Both the position numbers and the translations under genes were made by a program. The notes beneath the pieces were generated by a model that worked only from the letters and a program-made list of their open reading frames with translations, had not been told where the DNA came from and did no database searches. 64,000 nt of DNA from an uncultured OCS116 cluster bacterium. GTDB taxonomy: Bacteria; Pseudomonadota; Alphaproteobacteria; Rhizobiales; TMED25. Shown here piece after piece: positions 1 to 9,816 of this stretch (its first letter is position 1; every line of letters begins with the position of its first letter). The stretch covers positions 17,466 to 81,465 of the forward strand of contig CACMIP010000002.1 of assembly GCA_902613795.1 (NCBI GenBank), read 5' to 3'.

Positions 1-869
1 AGAACTTCTGCAGGTATCTGGAATTTTGAATACTTAATACCAAGTTCTTTTCTGGTTAGATCATACTCATCTTGACCAAGTGGTGATCCGTGAACACTGG
101 CGGTTCCCTGTTTATTGGGTGATCCATATCCAATTATTGTTCTGCATAAAATCATTGTGGGCTTATCTGATGAGTTTGAGTCTTCAATCGCTTTAAAAAT
201 TTCTTTTGTATTATGACCGTTGATTTCAGTGACATTCCAGCCAGAAGCTTCAAATCTTTTTATTTGATTTGTCGAGTCAGTTTTTGCAATGGGTCCATCT
301 ATTGAAATATTGTTACTATCAAATAGAAGAGTGAGTTTTTTCAATTTCAGGTGACCGGCAAGACTTATAGCCTCTTGGGAAATTCCTTCCATTAAATCAC
401 CGTCACCGGCCATAACAAATGTCTTATGATTTACTAAATCCCTTCCAAATTTATCAGATAATAATTTTTCAGATAAGGCCATTCCAACTGCATTGGCTAG
501 GCCTTGGCCCAAGGGTCCAGTCGTAGTTTCAATACCTTTTGCATGACCATATTCTGGATGTCCCGCTGTTTTGGATCCTAGTTGCCTAAAGCTCTTGATT
601 TCATCAAGTGTCATATCCTCGTATCCAAGCAAATATAACAAGGAATAAAGTAGCATAGATCCATGTCCGCCTGATAGAATGAAACGATCACGATTGATCC
701 AATCAGGATCTTTTGCATCAAAATTTAGGAATTCACTAAATAATACTGTTGCAACATCAGCCATCCCAAGAGGCAAGCCCGGATGGCCACTATTTGCAGT
801 TTCAATTGCGTCAATTGATAGTGCTCTTATAGCATTAGCCATTTCATAGTGATTAATTTGATTTGACAT
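1..869 (-). CDS. tkt: Transketolase, N-terminal part (cut by window edge)
   Basis: Transketolase moves two-carbon ketol units between sugar phosphates in the pentose phosphate pathway, using thiamine diphosphate (TPP). Reading the minus strand from the ATG at 867-869 gives about 289 residues of the expected 650 or so; the rest lies outside the window. Visible motifs are the N-terminal SGHPGLPLGMAD segment, GGHGSMLLYSLLYL, GPLGQGLANAVGMA and the TPP-binding GDGDLMEGISQEA. It is divergent from the DUF4164-like/zapA genes, the order common in alphaproteobacteria. Identification is secure; the C-terminal half cannot be judged. Confidence 0.95.
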   Translation of the reverse strand, partial: MSNQINHYEMANAIRALSIDAIETANSGHPGLPLGMADVATVLFSEFLNFDAKDPDWINRDRFILSGGHGSMLLYSLLYLLGYEDMTLDEIKSFRQLGSKTAGHPEYGHAKGIETTTGPLGQGLANAVGMALSEKLLSDKFGRDLVNHKTFVMAGDGDLMEGISQEAISLAGHLKLKKLTLLFDSNNISIDGPIAKTDSTNQIKRFEASGWNVTEINGHNTKEIFKAIEDSNSSDKPTMILCRTIIGYGSPNKQGTASVHGSPLGQDEYDLTRKELGIKYSKFQIPAEV

Positions 870-1110
870 ATTTGTATGCTTTTTTTAAAGAAAACCTGCC
901 TTTTTTTTATAATTCAATAAAAAACTTTATCAAACAATATTTACATCCTAGTTAGTATTTCCTGTTTAAAATACCCATGAAAAGCATTGATTTAGTTGGA
1001 AATCTTATTTTTTTTTTATTGCTTTTTGCTCTTCATTAATATTATATTTCTATGGGGACAATGTTTTCAACAGAAGTGCAGTGTTAATTACTAATTGTGT
1101 GGGATTATAA

Positions 1111-1431
1111 ATGAGCCAATATAATTTGAAAAATGAAGTTGACTTAAATAATCAAAATCTCGACGGTATAAGCCCACGACTTGCATCTGCATTAGAAAAA
1201 TTACACACAGCAATTGACGAACTAAAAAAAAATAGAGATTTATCTTGGTCTCAAGCAAATGATACCACTGATATGTCAGATGAAATAAAGAAGCTTAATG
1301 ATGAAAATATAGGACTGCTCCATAAGCTAGAAGAATTAAAACAAAAAAATAATAAACTGAAGGGTGCTAATCAGGAAGTAGAGACAAGAATCTCTGAAAT
1401 GATTAAAATGTATCGTAATTTCTTAAAATAG
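1111..1431 (+). CDS. Small coiled-coil protein, DUF4164-like
   Basis: A 106-residue soluble protein, highly charged and rich in Lys, Glu, Asn and Leu. Residues about 50-95 look like a continuous coiled coil (DEIKKLNDENIGLLHKLEEL and onward). There is no signal peptide or membrane segment. In alphaproteobacteria a DUF4164 protein of this size normally sits between tkt and zapA, so position and shape support that family. Its function is not established; co-location with zapA suggests a link to cell division, which is inference. The reading frame is intact and ends 36 bases before zapA. Confidence 0.7.
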   Translation: MSQYNLKNEVDLNNQNLDGISPRLASALEKLHTAIDELKKNRDLSWSQANDTTDMSDEIKKLNDENIGLLHKLEELKQKNNKLKGANQEVETRISEMIKMYRNFLK

Positions 1432-1467
1432 AGAATTTATTTCTATGTAATGTTTGTGTAATTCAAA

Positions 1468-1824
1468 ATGGGTAAAGTCACAGTAAATATCAATAACAGG
1501 ACTTTTCAAATTGCCTGTGAAGATGGAGAGGAGGCCAGACTTAAGGAGCTTGCCTCTTTTTTTTCACGGCACGTTGATCAGTTACAGGGAAGATTCGGCC
1601 ATATTGGAGATGCCAGAATATATGTGATGGCAGGACTATTGATTGCCGATAAGCTATCCGATGCATTATCGCAAATTGAAGAGATCCAAAATGATGTTCA
1701 GCAGCTACAAAAAAAGAATGACATGTTCAAGGAGGATAGCCATTCCTTAGAAGAATTACTTCTTACAGATATTGAGCTGCTTACAAATAAATTAAACGAA
1801 ATAAGTAAATCATTATCTTCCTAA
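1468..1824 (+). CDS. zapA: Cell division protein ZapA
   Basis: ZapA binds FtsZ filaments and stabilises the Z-ring at midcell. The 118-residue protein opens with the typical beta strand (KVTVNINNRTFQIACEDGEE) followed by helix segments (RLKELASFFSRHVDQL) and the conserved IYVMAGLLIADKLSDA helix. The C-terminal third is coiled coil, as expected for the tetramerising helix. Length matches the family. It lies directly upstream of the 6S RNA gene and 5-FCL, a conserved proteobacterial arrangement. Confidence 0.9.
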   Translation: MGKVTVNINNRTFQIACEDGEEARLKELASFFSRHVDQLQGRFGHIGDARIYVMAGLLIADKLSDALSQIEEIQNDVQQLQKKNDMFKEDSHSLEELLLTDIELLTNKLNEISKSLSS

Positions 1825-1856
1825 AAATAGATTCAAATTTTATTTTTCAAATTAAA

Positions 1857-1865
1857 TGATATAAT
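1857..1865 (+). promoter_or_regulatory. Extended -10 promoter for 6S RNA
   Basis: TGATATAAT is a perfect extended -10 element (TG at 1857-1858, TATAAT at 1860-1865). It sits seven bases before G1872, exactly where the paired end of the 6S RNA begins. No good -35 is visible at standard spacing, consistent with an extended -10 promoter. The transcription start is inferred. Confidence 0.6.
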
Positions 1866-1871
1866 TTAAGT

Positions 1872-2016
1872 GGCTATGCGACTCGTGAGATGACTATTCC
1901 TGGCGCCATAGCAATTCAATTGGGAGCTAACACTGATTTAGATCGTGGTCTTTATCATTTGGTGCCCACCTATTTATTAGGAGCCAAGGATTGCCAAATC
2001 CACGGTCGTGTGGCTT
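1872..2016 (+). ncRNA. ssrS: 6S RNA
   Basis: 6S RNA binds the sigma70 RNA polymerase holoenzyme by mimicking an open promoter. The gene fills the gap between zapA and the 5-FCL gene, the classic ssrS position. Bases 1872-1883 (GGCTATGCGACT) can pair over 12 consecutive positions with 2004-2015 (GGTCGTGTGGCT), counting G-U pairs, which gives the closed rod-like ends expected of 6S. GGTGCCCACCT near 1960-1970 and GGAGCCAAGG near 1979-1988 resemble, from memory, alphaproteobacterial 6S sequences. The length of about 145 bases is slightly short. The 3' end is approximate; the start of the next gene lies about 20 bases beyond. Confidence 0.72.
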
Positions 2017-2035
2017 GAAATCGTGGGTATAAAAT

Positions 2036-2596
2036 TTGAGCTTAGAAAGTACAAAATTTGAGAAATCTCAACTTAGGGCTAATGCACTAAAGAATATGAG
2101 ACTAATCAAGCCATCTGAAAAGTTATTTTATGAGAAGAAGCTTGTAGAAATGAATTTAAGTTTTTTGGGATCAAGTCAGACCATTGCTGGGTATTATCCT
2201 ATCAATAATGAATTAAATATCTTACCGCTTCTTCAGCTCCTTTCGTCAATTGGTTATCAAATTGCTCTTCCATGTATTACCGAAAAGAAAATCCTGGATT
2301 TTAGAATATGGAATATGAAAAAAACACTTGTGAAGAATCGTCATAAAATTTATGAACCAGTCGATGGGATACTAACTATCCCAGAAATTGTATTGGTACC
2401 AGGACTCTTTTTCGATAAGAGTTTTCATCGATTAGGATATGGCGGTGGTTTTTATGATAGGACTATTCAGCATTTTAGACAAAAAGATAATACTAAATTT
2501 ATTGGTGTCTGCTACCCAGAGCAAATTATACCAAAATTACCTCGTGCAGAACATGATCAAAAGCTTGATTTTCTGGTTAATTTAGATGAAATATAA
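2036..2596 (+). CDS. fau: 5-formyltetrahydrofolate cyclo-ligase
   Basis: Converts 5-formyl-THF to 5,10-methenyl-THF with ATP, recycling an inhibitory folate. The 186-residue protein has the N-terminal KSQLRANALKNMR helix and the family signature RLGYGGGFYDRTI near residues 136-148. The TTG at 2036 is chosen because an in-frame TAA lies at 2030-2032 and the next ATG (2095) would remove the conserved KxxLR element. The gene follows 6S RNA as in many proteobacteria (ygfA). It is slightly short but complete. Confidence 0.9.
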   Translation: MSLESTKFEKSQLRANALKNMRLIKPSEKLFYEKKLVEMNLSFLGSSQTIAGYYPINNELNILPLLQLLSSIGYQIALPCITEKKILDFRIWNMKKTLVKNRHKIYEPVDGILTIPEIVLVPGLFFDKSFHRLGYGGGFYDRTIQHFRQKDNTKFIGVCYPEQIIPKLPRAEHDQKLDFLVNLDEI

Positions 2597-2631
2597 TTTA
2601 GTAAATGCATAATCTTAAATTGGAAATATAA

Positions 2632-3444
2632 ATGCGGGTATTGTTTATTGGTGACATAGTCGGAGAGTCTGGAAGAAGAGTTGTGACCCAAAATCTCACA
2701 AGAATTAGGGATAGATATAAACTTGATTTTGTAATAGCAAATGGCGAAAACTCAGCATCAGGATTTGGAATAACAGAAAAAATTATGCACGGGTTAATCG
2801 ACTCTGGTGTCGATGTAATCACGTCCGGGAATCATATTTGGGACCAAAAAGACACACTGATTTATATTGACAGAGAGACTCGATTGTTGCGACCCGCCAA
2901 TTATCCTATGGGAACTCCCGGTAAAGGTTCATTCTTGTATAAAGCTAAAAATGGTGAGCAGATACTGGTCATCAACATAATGGGTAGAGTCTTTATGAAT
3001 CCTCTGGATGATCCGTTTAGAATAATTGATGATATTATAGATAACAACGGCTTAAATAATGTTGTTGATGCAATCTTTGTTGATTTTCATGCAGAAGCAA
3101 CATCAGAGAAGTTAGCAATGGGATATTATTTAGACGGGAGGGTGAGTATGGTTGCTGGCACACATACACATATTCCAACATCTGATGCAAGAATTTTAAG
3201 CAAAGGAACAGGTTATATCTCTGATGTTGGTATGAGTGGGGATTATGACTCAATCTTGGGTTTTGATAAACAAAACCCACTCGAAAAATTTATTTCAGGG
3301 ATTCCAAGTGGACGATTTATCCCAGCAAAGGGAGATGGCACATTCTCTGGTATATTATTTGAGACAAATAGCGACGGTTTAATCTCAAATATTTCACCAA
3401 TTAAATTCGGAGGAATTTTTGATGATGAATTACCAGATTTTTGA
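2632..3444 (+). CDS. ymdB: YmdB-type metallophosphoesterase
   Basis: A 270-residue cytosolic phosphodiesterase of the TIGR00282/YmdB family, whose members hydrolyse cyclic nucleotides and affect RNA turnover or development. Metal-binding motifs are in order: GDIVGESGR (residues 7-15), NGENSASGFG, SGNHIWD, DFHAEATSEK, GTHTHIPT and DVGMSGDYDSILG. The full length matches the family. It sits 35 bases after 5-FCL and 48 bases before yebC and is probably cotranscribed. The physiological substrate in this organism is unknown. Confidence 0.9.
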   Translation: MRVLFIGDIVGESGRRVVTQNLTRIRDRYKLDFVIANGENSASGFGITEKIMHGLIDSGVDVITSGNHIWDQKDTLIYIDRETRLLRPANYPMGTPGKGSFLYKAKNGEQILVINIMGRVFMNPLDDPFRIIDDIIDNNGLNNVVDAIFVDFHAEATSEKLAMGYYLDGRVSMVAGTHTHIPTSDARILSKGTGYISDVGMSGDYDSILGFDKQNPLEKFISGIPSGRFIPAKGDGTFSGILFETNSDGLISNISPIKFGGIFDDELPDF

Positions 3445-3492
3445 ACATTAAATTAACTTATCGAGTGTAGGGTAGGGAAAAAGGATATTTAA

Positions 3493-4227
3493 ATGGCAGG
3501 ACACTCAAAATTTAAAAATATACAATATCGCAAGGGTGCTCAAGATAAGAAAAGAGCAAAAATGTTTTCAAAGCTGGCAAAGGAGATAACAGTTGCTGCA
3601 AAGCTGGGCCTGCCTGATCCTGGAATGAATCCAAGATTAAGATCGGCAATTCAAGCCGCAAGAGCGCAAAATATGCCAAAAGATAATATTGAACGTGCGG
3701 TAAAGAAAAGCCAAGATGCTGGCGGGGCAAACTTTGATGAGGTTCGCTATGAGGGTTTTGGTCCCGGCGGGACTGGCTTTATAATAGAAACGCTAACTGA
3801 TAATAAGAATAGAACTGCAGGGGATATTAGATCAATATTCACAAAGTGTGGTGGAAATCTAGCTGAGACAGGCTCTGTATCCTTTCTTTTTAGTAAGGTA
3901 GGCCTAATTGAGTTTGACCGATCTAAGTCAAGCGAAGATGAAATAATTGAGTCATCGATTGATCAAGGAGCCGAAGATTGTGATATTTCCCATGATAGCT
4001 ATGAAATTTATTGTCAACCGTCAGATTTACACTCATTAGGTGAAAGGCTAGAAAAGAAATTTGGTGATGCAAATTTAATGAAAATAATTTGGAAGCCTGA
4101 AAATAATGTTGTTATTGATAAGGACACTTTTACAAAAATTGATCGCTTGATAGAATTACTTGATGACAATGATGATGTTCAAGAAATTTATTTTAATTTC
4201 GATATACCGGATGATTATATTTCATGA
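3493..4227 (+). CDS. yebC: YebC/PmpR family protein
   Basis: A 244-residue cytosolic protein of the YebC family. Members act as DNA-binding regulators or, as shown more recently, relieve ribosome stalling at proline stretches. The N-terminus carries the invariant MAGHSKFKNIQYRKGAQDKKR and MFSKLAKEI; NRAVKKSQDAGG-like and GPGGTGFIIETLTDN segments follow. It is next to ruvCAB, as in most proteobacteria. Nothing in the sequence decides between the two proposed roles. Confidence 0.93.
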   Translation: MAGHSKFKNIQYRKGAQDKKRAKMFSKLAKEITVAAKLGLPDPGMNPRLRSAIQAARAQNMPKDNIERAVKKSQDAGGANFDEVRYEGFGPGGTGFIIETLTDNKNRTAGDIRSIFTKCGGNLAETGSVSFLFSKVGLIEFDRSKSSEDEIIESSIDQGAEDCDISHDSYEIYCQPSDLHSLGERLEKKFGDANLMKIIWKPENNVVIDKDTFTKIDRLIELLDDNDDVQEIYFNFDIPDDYIS

Positions 4228-4245
4228 ATAAAGAAGATATGCATA

Positions 4246-4743
4246 ATGTTAAAAAAAATTATTGGAATTGACCCTGGCCTAATACATACGGGTTGGGGGC
4301 TTATAACTGTTGAGGGAAACTTAATTAAACATATTGATCATGGTTTAATAAAAGTTAAAACAGGCCAAGACCTCTCAGATAGACTCCATGATATACACAG
4401 AGATTTGTCGTTGGTTTTGAGTAATTTTTTACCCGATGAGGCCGCCTTAGAGCAAACATTTGTCAATAACAATGCTCTTTCAAGTCTCAAGCTTGGGCAC
4501 GCAAGAGGCGCAATAATGCTATCACTGTCAATGATGAACATTAAATGCTTCGAGTATGCTCCAAATCAGATAAAAAAAAGTATCGTTGGAAAAGGCCATG
4601 CAGATAAAAATCAGATTGCTCATATGGTTAATATCCTTCTCTCAAAAAAAATTAATGGCACCTCTGATGTTTCGGATGCGTTAGCAATTGCAATTACACA
4701 TGCAAATCACAGGCATAATAATATAGCGAAGGCAATTGCATGA
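4246..4743 (+). CDS. ruvC: Holliday junction resolvase RuvC
   Basis: Endonuclease that nicks Holliday junctions symmetrically during recombination repair, acting with RuvAB. The 165 residues carry the acidic active site: Asp9 in IGIDPGLIHTGW, Glu in AALEQTFVNNN, and the paired aspartates in TSDVSDALAIAITH near the C-terminus. Length is normal. Its last bases overlap the ruvA start (ATGA), implying translational coupling. Confidence 0.95.
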   Translation: MLKKIIGIDPGLIHTGWGLITVEGNLIKHIDHGLIKVKTGQDLSDRLHDIHRDLSLVLSNFLPDEAALEQTFVNNNALSSLKLGHARGAIMLSLSMMNIKCFEYAPNQIKKSIVGKGHADKNQIAHMVNILLSKKINGTSDVSDALAIAITHANHRHNNIAKAIA

Positions 4744-5318
4744 TTGCAAAAATTAAAGGTAATGTTGAAGCAGTTAATGGTAATCAAGTAATTGTTGATG
4801 TGAATGGTTTGGGATATGAGGTATTGTGCCCAGACAGATCAATTAATGCAATCGAAAAGAACAAATTTATTTCACTATATATTCAAACAATTTTGCGGGA
4901 CGATACAATCAATCTTTATGGTTTTTTATCTCTTGAGGAGAAAAAGGCATTCTCAACTTTGCAGACTGTTCAAGGAGTTGGTGCAAAATTAGCTATGACT
5001 ATTATAGGCTTCTTTTCAGTTGAAGAACTTGGAAATCATATTGGAAGTGGAGATGAAAAATCAATTTGTTCAGCTCCTGGCGTAGGTGCAAAAGTTGCAA
5101 AAAGGATAATTACTGAACTGAAAGATGCTTACTCAGATCAATCAAATAATTATGATAATGAAGCTCTTGCAAAACGGAATAGTATAAATTCAGCCCTGAT
5201 AAACCTTGGTTATAGTCGAACGGAAGCATTAAGCCTTATCCAAAAAATAAAGAGTGATATTAATGACGGAGCAAGTATCGAAGACCTCATTAAAGAAGCC
5301 CTTAGGAGATCCGATTAA
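4740..5318 (+). CDS. ruvA: Holliday junction DNA helicase subunit RuvA
   Basis: Tetrameric DNA-binding subunit that holds the Holliday junction and recruits RuvB. The 192 residues show an N-terminal OB fold ([28 protein letters not shown]), two helix-hairpin-helix motifs ([16 protein letters not shown] and [17 protein letters not shown]) and a C-terminal RuvB-contact domain. It overlaps ruvC by four bases and ruvB by one (TAATG), so the three are one operon. Confidence 0.95.
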   Translation: MIAKIKGNVEAVNGNQVIVDVNGLGYEVLCPDRSINAIEKNKFISLYIQTILRDDTINLYGFLSLEEKKAFSTLQTVQGVGAKLAMTIIGFFSVEELGNHIGSGDEKSICSAPGVGAKVAKRIITELKDAYSDQSNNYDNEALAKRNSINSALINLGYSRTEALSLIQKIKSDINDGASIEDLIKEALRRSD

Positions 5319-6286
5319 TGGATAATGATATCAGAATTTATCGACCCAGGTTACTTGATCAATTTATAGGTCAAAACTTAGTCAGAAAAAATTTAGAAGT
5401 TTTCATTCAATCTGCAAAAGAACGCGAAAGTAGCCTCGATCATGTACTCTTGGCTGGGCCACCTGGACTTGGGAAGACCACCTTAGCAAATATTATTGCG
5501 AACGAGCTAAACGTAAATATCAGAGTTACATCAGGACCACTTATAACAAAGGCTGGAGATCTTGCGGCGATACTTAGCAATATGGAGCAGAATGATGTAC
5601 TCTTTATAGATGAAATACACAGACTGAGTAACAGTGTAGAAGAGGTACTTTATGCCGCAATGGAGGACTATGTCCTTGATATACTTATTGGTGAAGGCCC
5701 CGCCGCGAAGTCAGTTAGGATTGAACTTTCTCCTTTCACGCTGATTGGCGCAACAACAAGGCTTGGTTTGATTTCCAATCCATTGAGGGAGAGATTTGGG
5801 ATACCAATAACACTCGATTTTTATAAAACTGAAGATCTTGCAATGGTGGTTAAAAAAGCTGCCCATGAGTTGGCTATAATAATTGACGACGCTTCAGCGA
5901 GAGAAATTGCTGCAAGATCGAGGGGAACCCCAAGAATTGCAAATAGATTACTTCGAAGAGTTCACGATTATTCTGTATACAATAAACTAGATGGTATTAA
6001 TGTTGATCTTACACGACTGTCTTTGAAAGAACTTGAAGTAGATGATATTGGGCTCAACTCGCTTGATTATAGGTACCTCGAGTGCATTATAGAAAATTAT
6101 GACGGTGGACCTGCTGGAGTTGACTCAATTGCTGCTTCAATGGGAGAAGCACGTGACGTCTTAGAGGACGTAGTTGAGCCCTATTTGATACAAAGAGGAT
6201 TAATAAATAGGACACCTCGAGGTCGTTTGTTGTCAAAAAAATCTGCAGAAGATATAAAAAATAGACTAAATCAAATACGCAAATGA
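5318..6286 (+). CDS. ruvB: Holliday junction branch migration ATPase RuvB
   Basis: AAA+ motor that drives branch migration with RuvA. The 322 residues show Walker A ([12 protein letters not shown]), Walker B (LFIDEIHRL), sensor 1 (IGATTRLG), the arginine finger region (PLRERFGIP) and the C-terminal winged helix ([15 protein letters not shown]). Length is slightly shorter than many homologues but all domains are present. It ends the ruvCAB operon; tolQ begins 98 bases later. Confidence 0.96.
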   Translation: MDNDIRIYRPRLLDQFIGQNLVRKNLEVFIQSAKERESSLDHVLLAGPPGLGKTTLANIIANELNVNIRVTSGPLITKAGDLAAILSNMEQNDVLFIDEIHRLSNSVEEVLYAAMEDYVLDILIGEGPAAKSVRIELSPFTLIGATTRLGLISNPLRERFGIPITLDFYKTEDLAMVVKKAAHELAIIIDDASAREIAARSRGTPRIANRLLRRVHDYSVYNKLDGINVDLTRLSLKELEVDDIGLNSLDYRYLECIIENYDGGPAGVDSIAASMGEARDVLEDVVEPYLIQRGLINRTPRGRLLSKKSAEDIKNRLNQIRK

Positions 6287-6306
6287 CAAAATCTGGTCAT
6301 ATTTTT
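6283..6306 (+). terminator. Weak hairpin plus T-run after ruvB
   Basis: ATGAC (6283-6287) pairs with GTCAT (6296-6300) around an eight-base loop and is followed by five T residues (6302-6306). The stem is only five pairs and overlaps the ruvB stop codon. It could be a weak intrinsic terminator separating ruvCAB from tol, but such a short stem can arise by chance in AT-rich DNA. Confidence 0.25.
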
Positions 6307-6384
6307 AGTCTATCTTTGATTTTAATTTATATTTAATATTATTATTAGAGCATTACATAACAATATGAGGTAAATGGTTAACTT

Positions 6385-7122
6385 ATGGATGAATCACTAG
6401 TCACAACTGACCTCAGTTTGATGGGCCTCTTTTCCGAGGCAGACCTGGTTGTAAAATTGGTTATGCTCGGACTTATGATCGCCTCTGTAATCTCGTGGGC
6501 AATTATATTTGAGAAATTAATTTTAATTAAATTAGTAAACCGTAATGCTATAAAATTTTATCGAGATTTTTGGAGCAGCAATATAAATGATATCGATGCC
6601 GCTTATCGGAATTCAAGAAATAACCCAATGGCTAAAATATTCAATGCAGGAATAAAGGAATGGAATACGACTTTCAAAATACATAAGAATATGTCGATTG
6701 ATGGGGTCAAAGGAAGAATTGAGAAGGCCATGAATGTACAGATGAACATAGAATTAGATAAACTTGAAAAGAAATTATTATTTCTGGCTTCTGTAGGTTC
6801 AACAGCCCCTTTCATTGGTCTTTTTGGAACGGTATATGGGATAATGAATAGTTTTTCAGCAATTGCTACCTCAAAAAGCACGAACCTTACTGTTGTAGCC
6901 CCTGGAATTGCGGAGGCGCTATTCGCAACAGCCATTGGGTTATTTGCAGCCATACCAGCTGTTATGTTTTATAATAAAATATCAAGCGATATTGCGCGTG
7001 TGACTTCGAATCTTGAAAATTTTAGTGATGAATTTATCAACTACTTTAGTCGTCAAATTGATGCTCAAATGGTAGCTGATGATGTTGATGACAACTACCA
7101 AACTGATGAAGACGAGTTTTAA
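6385..7122 (+). CDS. tolQ: Tol-Pal system protein TolQ
   Basis: Inner-membrane proton-channel subunit which, with TolR, energises TolA for outer-membrane constriction at division. The 245 residues have three membrane helices: near 24-44 (LVMLGLMIASVISWAIIF), near 130-160 (LASVGSTAPFIGLFGTVYGI) and near 170-195 (GIAEALFATAIGLFAAIPA). The GLFGTVYGIMNSF motif is diagnostic of TolQ/ExbB. It is the first tol gene; no ybgC-type thioesterase precedes it. The acidic C-terminal tail (DDVDDNYQTDEDEF) is distinctive. Confidence 0.94.
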   Translation: MDESLVTTDLSLMGLFSEADLVVKLVMLGLMIASVISWAIIFEKLILIKLVNRNAIKFYRDFWSSNINDIDAAYRNSRNNPMAKIFNAGIKEWNTTFKIHKNMSIDGVKGRIEKAMNVQMNIELDKLEKKLLFLASVGSTAPFIGLFGTVYGIMNSFSAIATSKSTNLTVVAPGIAEALFATAIGLFAAIPAVMFYNKISSDIARVTSNLENFSDEFINYFSRQIDAQMVADDVDDNYQTDEDEF

Positions 7123-7136
7123 GATTTTGCAAAATA

Positions 7137-7571
7137 ATGGCAACAAATATAAAAACATTACCAAATAATAGAAGAAGAAGCAGAAAGAATAACCCAATTT
7201 CTGATATTAATGTAACACCCCTTGTTGATGTCATGCTCGTACTACTGATCGTTTTTATGGTAACTGCACCATTACTAACAGTTGGCGTTCCAATTGAGCT
7301 TCCAAAAACTGCGGCAAAGCAAATGACTGATGACAATGAGCCTTTAACTATCACAATTGACAAGGACAGCAAAATTTATATTCAAGAAATGGAGATAGAT
7401 TTTGATGACTTAACCGAAAAACTTGAGGCGATAGGGCAGAGTAACTTTGATCAAAAAATTTATATCAATGGTGATAAAGATATTAGTTATGAAGTCTTAA
7501 TGAAAGTAATGGCTAAGATTAGTTCTTCCGGCTATACATCAATCGGATTAGTTACCGATATAGAGTCTTAA
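7137..7571 (+). CDS. tolR: Tol-Pal system protein TolR
   Basis: Biopolymer transport protein with one membrane helix and a periplasmic domain, partner of TolQ. The 144 residues contain the diagnostic ISDINVTPLVDVMLVLLIVF segment (residues 21-40), whose Asp is the proton-relay residue, followed by VTAPLLTVGVPIELPKT. Length is normal. It is 14 bases from tolQ and one base from tolA, so the genes are cotranscribed. Confidence 0.94.
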   Translation: MATNIKTLPNNRRRSRKNNPISDINVTPLVDVMLVLLIVFMVTAPLLTVGVPIELPKTAAKQMTDDNEPLTITIDKDSKIYIQEMEIDFDDLTEKLEAIGQSNFDQKIYINGDKDISYEVLMKVMAKISSSGYTSIGLVTDIES

Positions 7572-7572
7572 T

Positions 7573-8403
7573 ATGTTAGCCAAACCAATATCTATATCAG
7601 TTATATTACATCTACTATTTGTTATAATTATAATAACAGGTCTGCCATCATTCGATAGCCTTGAAGAGAGCCCAATGTCCATTGTTGAAATCGAGCTTAT
7701 TAATAGTCTTCCAGTAATTACACAAGAAATTATAGAGGATGACACTAAAGAAGAGTCCTCATCCAATAAAAAAAAATATAGTGCGACACCCAACGTTAAA
7801 CCATCTATGAGGAGTGAAGAGTCAAAAAATATGAGTATACTTGAAAATGAGGAGCTAATTGAGAAAACTACTAACGCTGAACAGCAAGAAGATGAAAATA
7901 TCATGGAGTTTTTTTCTACACCCGAAATTAAGCCTGAATTGAACAAAATTAATGACAAATTATTAACTAATTTGGATTACGATGAAAATAAGAAGGAAAC
8001 AGATAAAGTCACAGCGCTGCTCGATAAATTTCCTGATGAGAGAGATGTTGGGGAAATGATTGAAAACAAACCACAAGAGAAAAATTTAACGTCAGATAAT
8101 ATTATTACGGCGGGTGAGATATCAAATATGCGAAGTCAAATAGAGATGTGCTGGAATCCACCTGTGGGAGTGCGCGGTGCTGCAAGCCAAAGAGTACAAG
8201 TGATCATTGCGCTCAATAAAGATGGTACAATATCGAATGTAGAGCCTGTCACAAGAGACTTAAAAGGAAGCAGGGAAGTGGCAATTGGTGCTGCAGTAAG
8301 AGCTGTGTTGAGCTGCGCACCATATGAGTTTCCAATTGAAAAATATGAATTATGGAAAGAGATAAAGTTTACTTTTGATCCAAGAAATATGTTGGGTGGA
8401 TAA
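7573..8403 (+). CDS. tolA: TolA-type envelope protein
   Basis: Links the TolQR motor to TolB and Pal. The 276 residues have an N-terminal membrane helix ([19 protein letters not shown], residues 5-23), a long central region and a C-terminal TolA/TonB-like domain from about residue 180 ([16 protein letters not shown] to the end) with two cysteines (CWNPP and LSCAPYEFP). The central region is acidic, Asn/Glu/Lys-rich and short rather than the long Ala/Lys-rich helix of enterobacterial TolA. Assignment rests on position, anchor and C-terminal domain. Confidence 0.85.
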   Translation: MLAKPISISVILHLLFVIIIITGLPSFDSLEESPMSIVEIELINSLPVITQEIIEDDTKEESSSNKKKYSATPNVKPSMRSEESKNMSILENEELIEKTTNAEQQEDENIMEFFSTPEIKPELNKINDKLLTNLDYDENKKETDKVTALLDKFPDERDVGEMIENKPQEKNLTSDNIITAGEISNMRSQIEMCWNPPVGVRGAASQRVQVIIALNKDGTISNVEPVTRDLKGSREVAIGAAVRAVLSCAPYEFPIEKYELWKEIKFTFDPRNMLGG

Positions 8404-8404
8404 T

Positions 8405-9718
8405 ATGATAAATCGAATGCACAGACTCTTCTTCTCATTATTTTTCTTACTATTTTATTCAACTGTCTCACAGGGCGCCCTTGAAATAGATGTCACAGAG
8501 GGAAACCTCAGACCAATGCCGATTGCAATAACCACGGTTATTGATAAACAAAATGAGCAGCTTGGTCTTGGTCTGGATATAACAAAAGTGATTGCTAGTG
8601 ATCTTGGTAGTTCTGGTTTATTTTATCCTATAAATCCAAAAGCATTCCTTGATGAAGTTAACTCTGTGGATCGGAGTCCCAATTTTAATTCATGGCGAGT
8701 AGTTAATGCTGAGGCTTTATTCACCGCTGAGCTAATTTATGACAATGAAAGATACAGAATAAACTACAAGCTCTGGGATACTTTCTCAGAGAAGTCCCTC
8801 GAAGCTAATTATTTAGTTTTTTCAAAAAATAAATGGAGAAACGTGGCGCACATGATTGCTGATACAATTTATACACGCCTGACGGATGAGAAGGGTTATT
8901 TTGACACACAAATTGCCTTTATTGCGGAGAGTGGGCCCAAGACGGAAAGAATAAAAAGACTGGCAATAATGGATCAGGATGGTCAAAATCCCGTATTATT
9001 GACATCAGGTAAAGACCTTGTATTGACTCCTAGATTCAGTCCAAACGGTAAAGAGCTTGTATATTTGTCATATAGAAATGGTCAACCTCAGGTATATATT
9101 TATGATATTCAATCAAAACAAACGTATGTGGTTGGAACATTTCCTGGCATAACATTTGCCCCTAGATTCTCCCCTGACGGAAAAAAAATCATCATGAGCT
9201 TACAAGAGGGAGTAGGATCGAACTTATTTGAGATGGATTTGAGCAATTTTGATAGAAAGAGGTTAACTAATACGTCTGATATCAACACAGCTCCCAGCTA
9301 CTCGCCTGACTCAAGTAATATTGTATTTGAGTCAGATAAGTCAGGCACGCAGCAGTTATATGTGATGGATGCTAATGGAAATAATGTAAGAAGAATTAGC
9401 TTTGGAACCGGAAGTTACTCCACACCTGTTTGGTCTCCAAGAGGTGATTACATTGCATTTACAAAGATTTCTAAGGGTAGATTTATGATTGGTGTGATGT
9501 TTACAGATGGAAGTGGTGAGAGGATCATCACAGATGGCTTCCACAATGAAGGCCCCACATGGGCTCCAAACGGAAGAGTTTTAATGTTTTTTCGTGAGTC
9601 GCCAGGAGAAGGTGGCGGGCCAATGATTTATTCTGTTGATATCACAGGATATAATGAGAGAAAAATTGACACACCAGGCTATGCATCTGACCCATCATGG
9701 TCCGCATTAATGAATTAA
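8405..9718 (+). CDS. tolB: Tol-Pal system beta-propeller protein TolB
   Basis: Periplasmic protein that binds Pal and TolA. The start at 8405 is chosen because it lies one base after the tolA stop and opens directly with a signal peptide ([20 protein letters not shown], cleavage near SQG-AL). An upstream in-frame start at 8375 would lie inside tolA. After an N-terminal alpha/beta domain come repeated propeller blades with the signature (F/Y)SPDG-type motif: [52 protein letters not shown] and [13 protein letters not shown]. Length is normal. Confidence 0.95.
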   Translation: MINRMHRLFFSLFFLLFYSTVSQGALEIDVTEGNLRPMPIAITTVIDKQNEQLGLGLDITKVIASDLGSSGLFYPINPKAFLDEVNSVDRSPNFNSWRVVNAEALFTAELIYDNERYRINYKLWDTFSEKSLEANYLVFSKNKWRNVAHMIADTIYTRLTDEKGYFDTQIAFIAESGPKTERIKRLAIMDQDGQNPVLLTSGKDLVLTPRFSPNGKELVYLSYRNGQPQVYIYDIQSKQTYVVGTFPGITFAPRFSPDGKKIIMSLQEGVGSNLFEMDLSNFDRKRLTNTSDINTAPSYSPDSSNIVFESDKSGTQQLYVMDANGNNVRRISFGTGSYSTPVWSPRGDYIAFTKISKGRFMIGVMFTDGSGERIITDGFHNEGPTWAPNGRVLMFFRESPGEGGGPMIYSVDITGYNERKIDTPGYASDPSWSALMN

Positions 9719-9816
9719 AATATCTGATTTACATTTTTTTTTAAACATTACATCATTTGTTAACATTTACATGATAACTTTAGGGATCATTACTATTTTT
9801 AAAGAGGAAATTAACA

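Noticed and set aside
870..1110. Regulatory RNA in the tkt/DUF4164 spacer
   Set aside because: The 241 bases are T-rich with no stable hairpin, T-run terminator or promoter pair that I could support.
7548..7958. Long minus-strand open frame opposite tolA
   Set aside because: It is antisense to tolA, made of Ser/Ile/Leu runs from reverse-read AT-rich codons, and has no recognisable domain or ribosome site.
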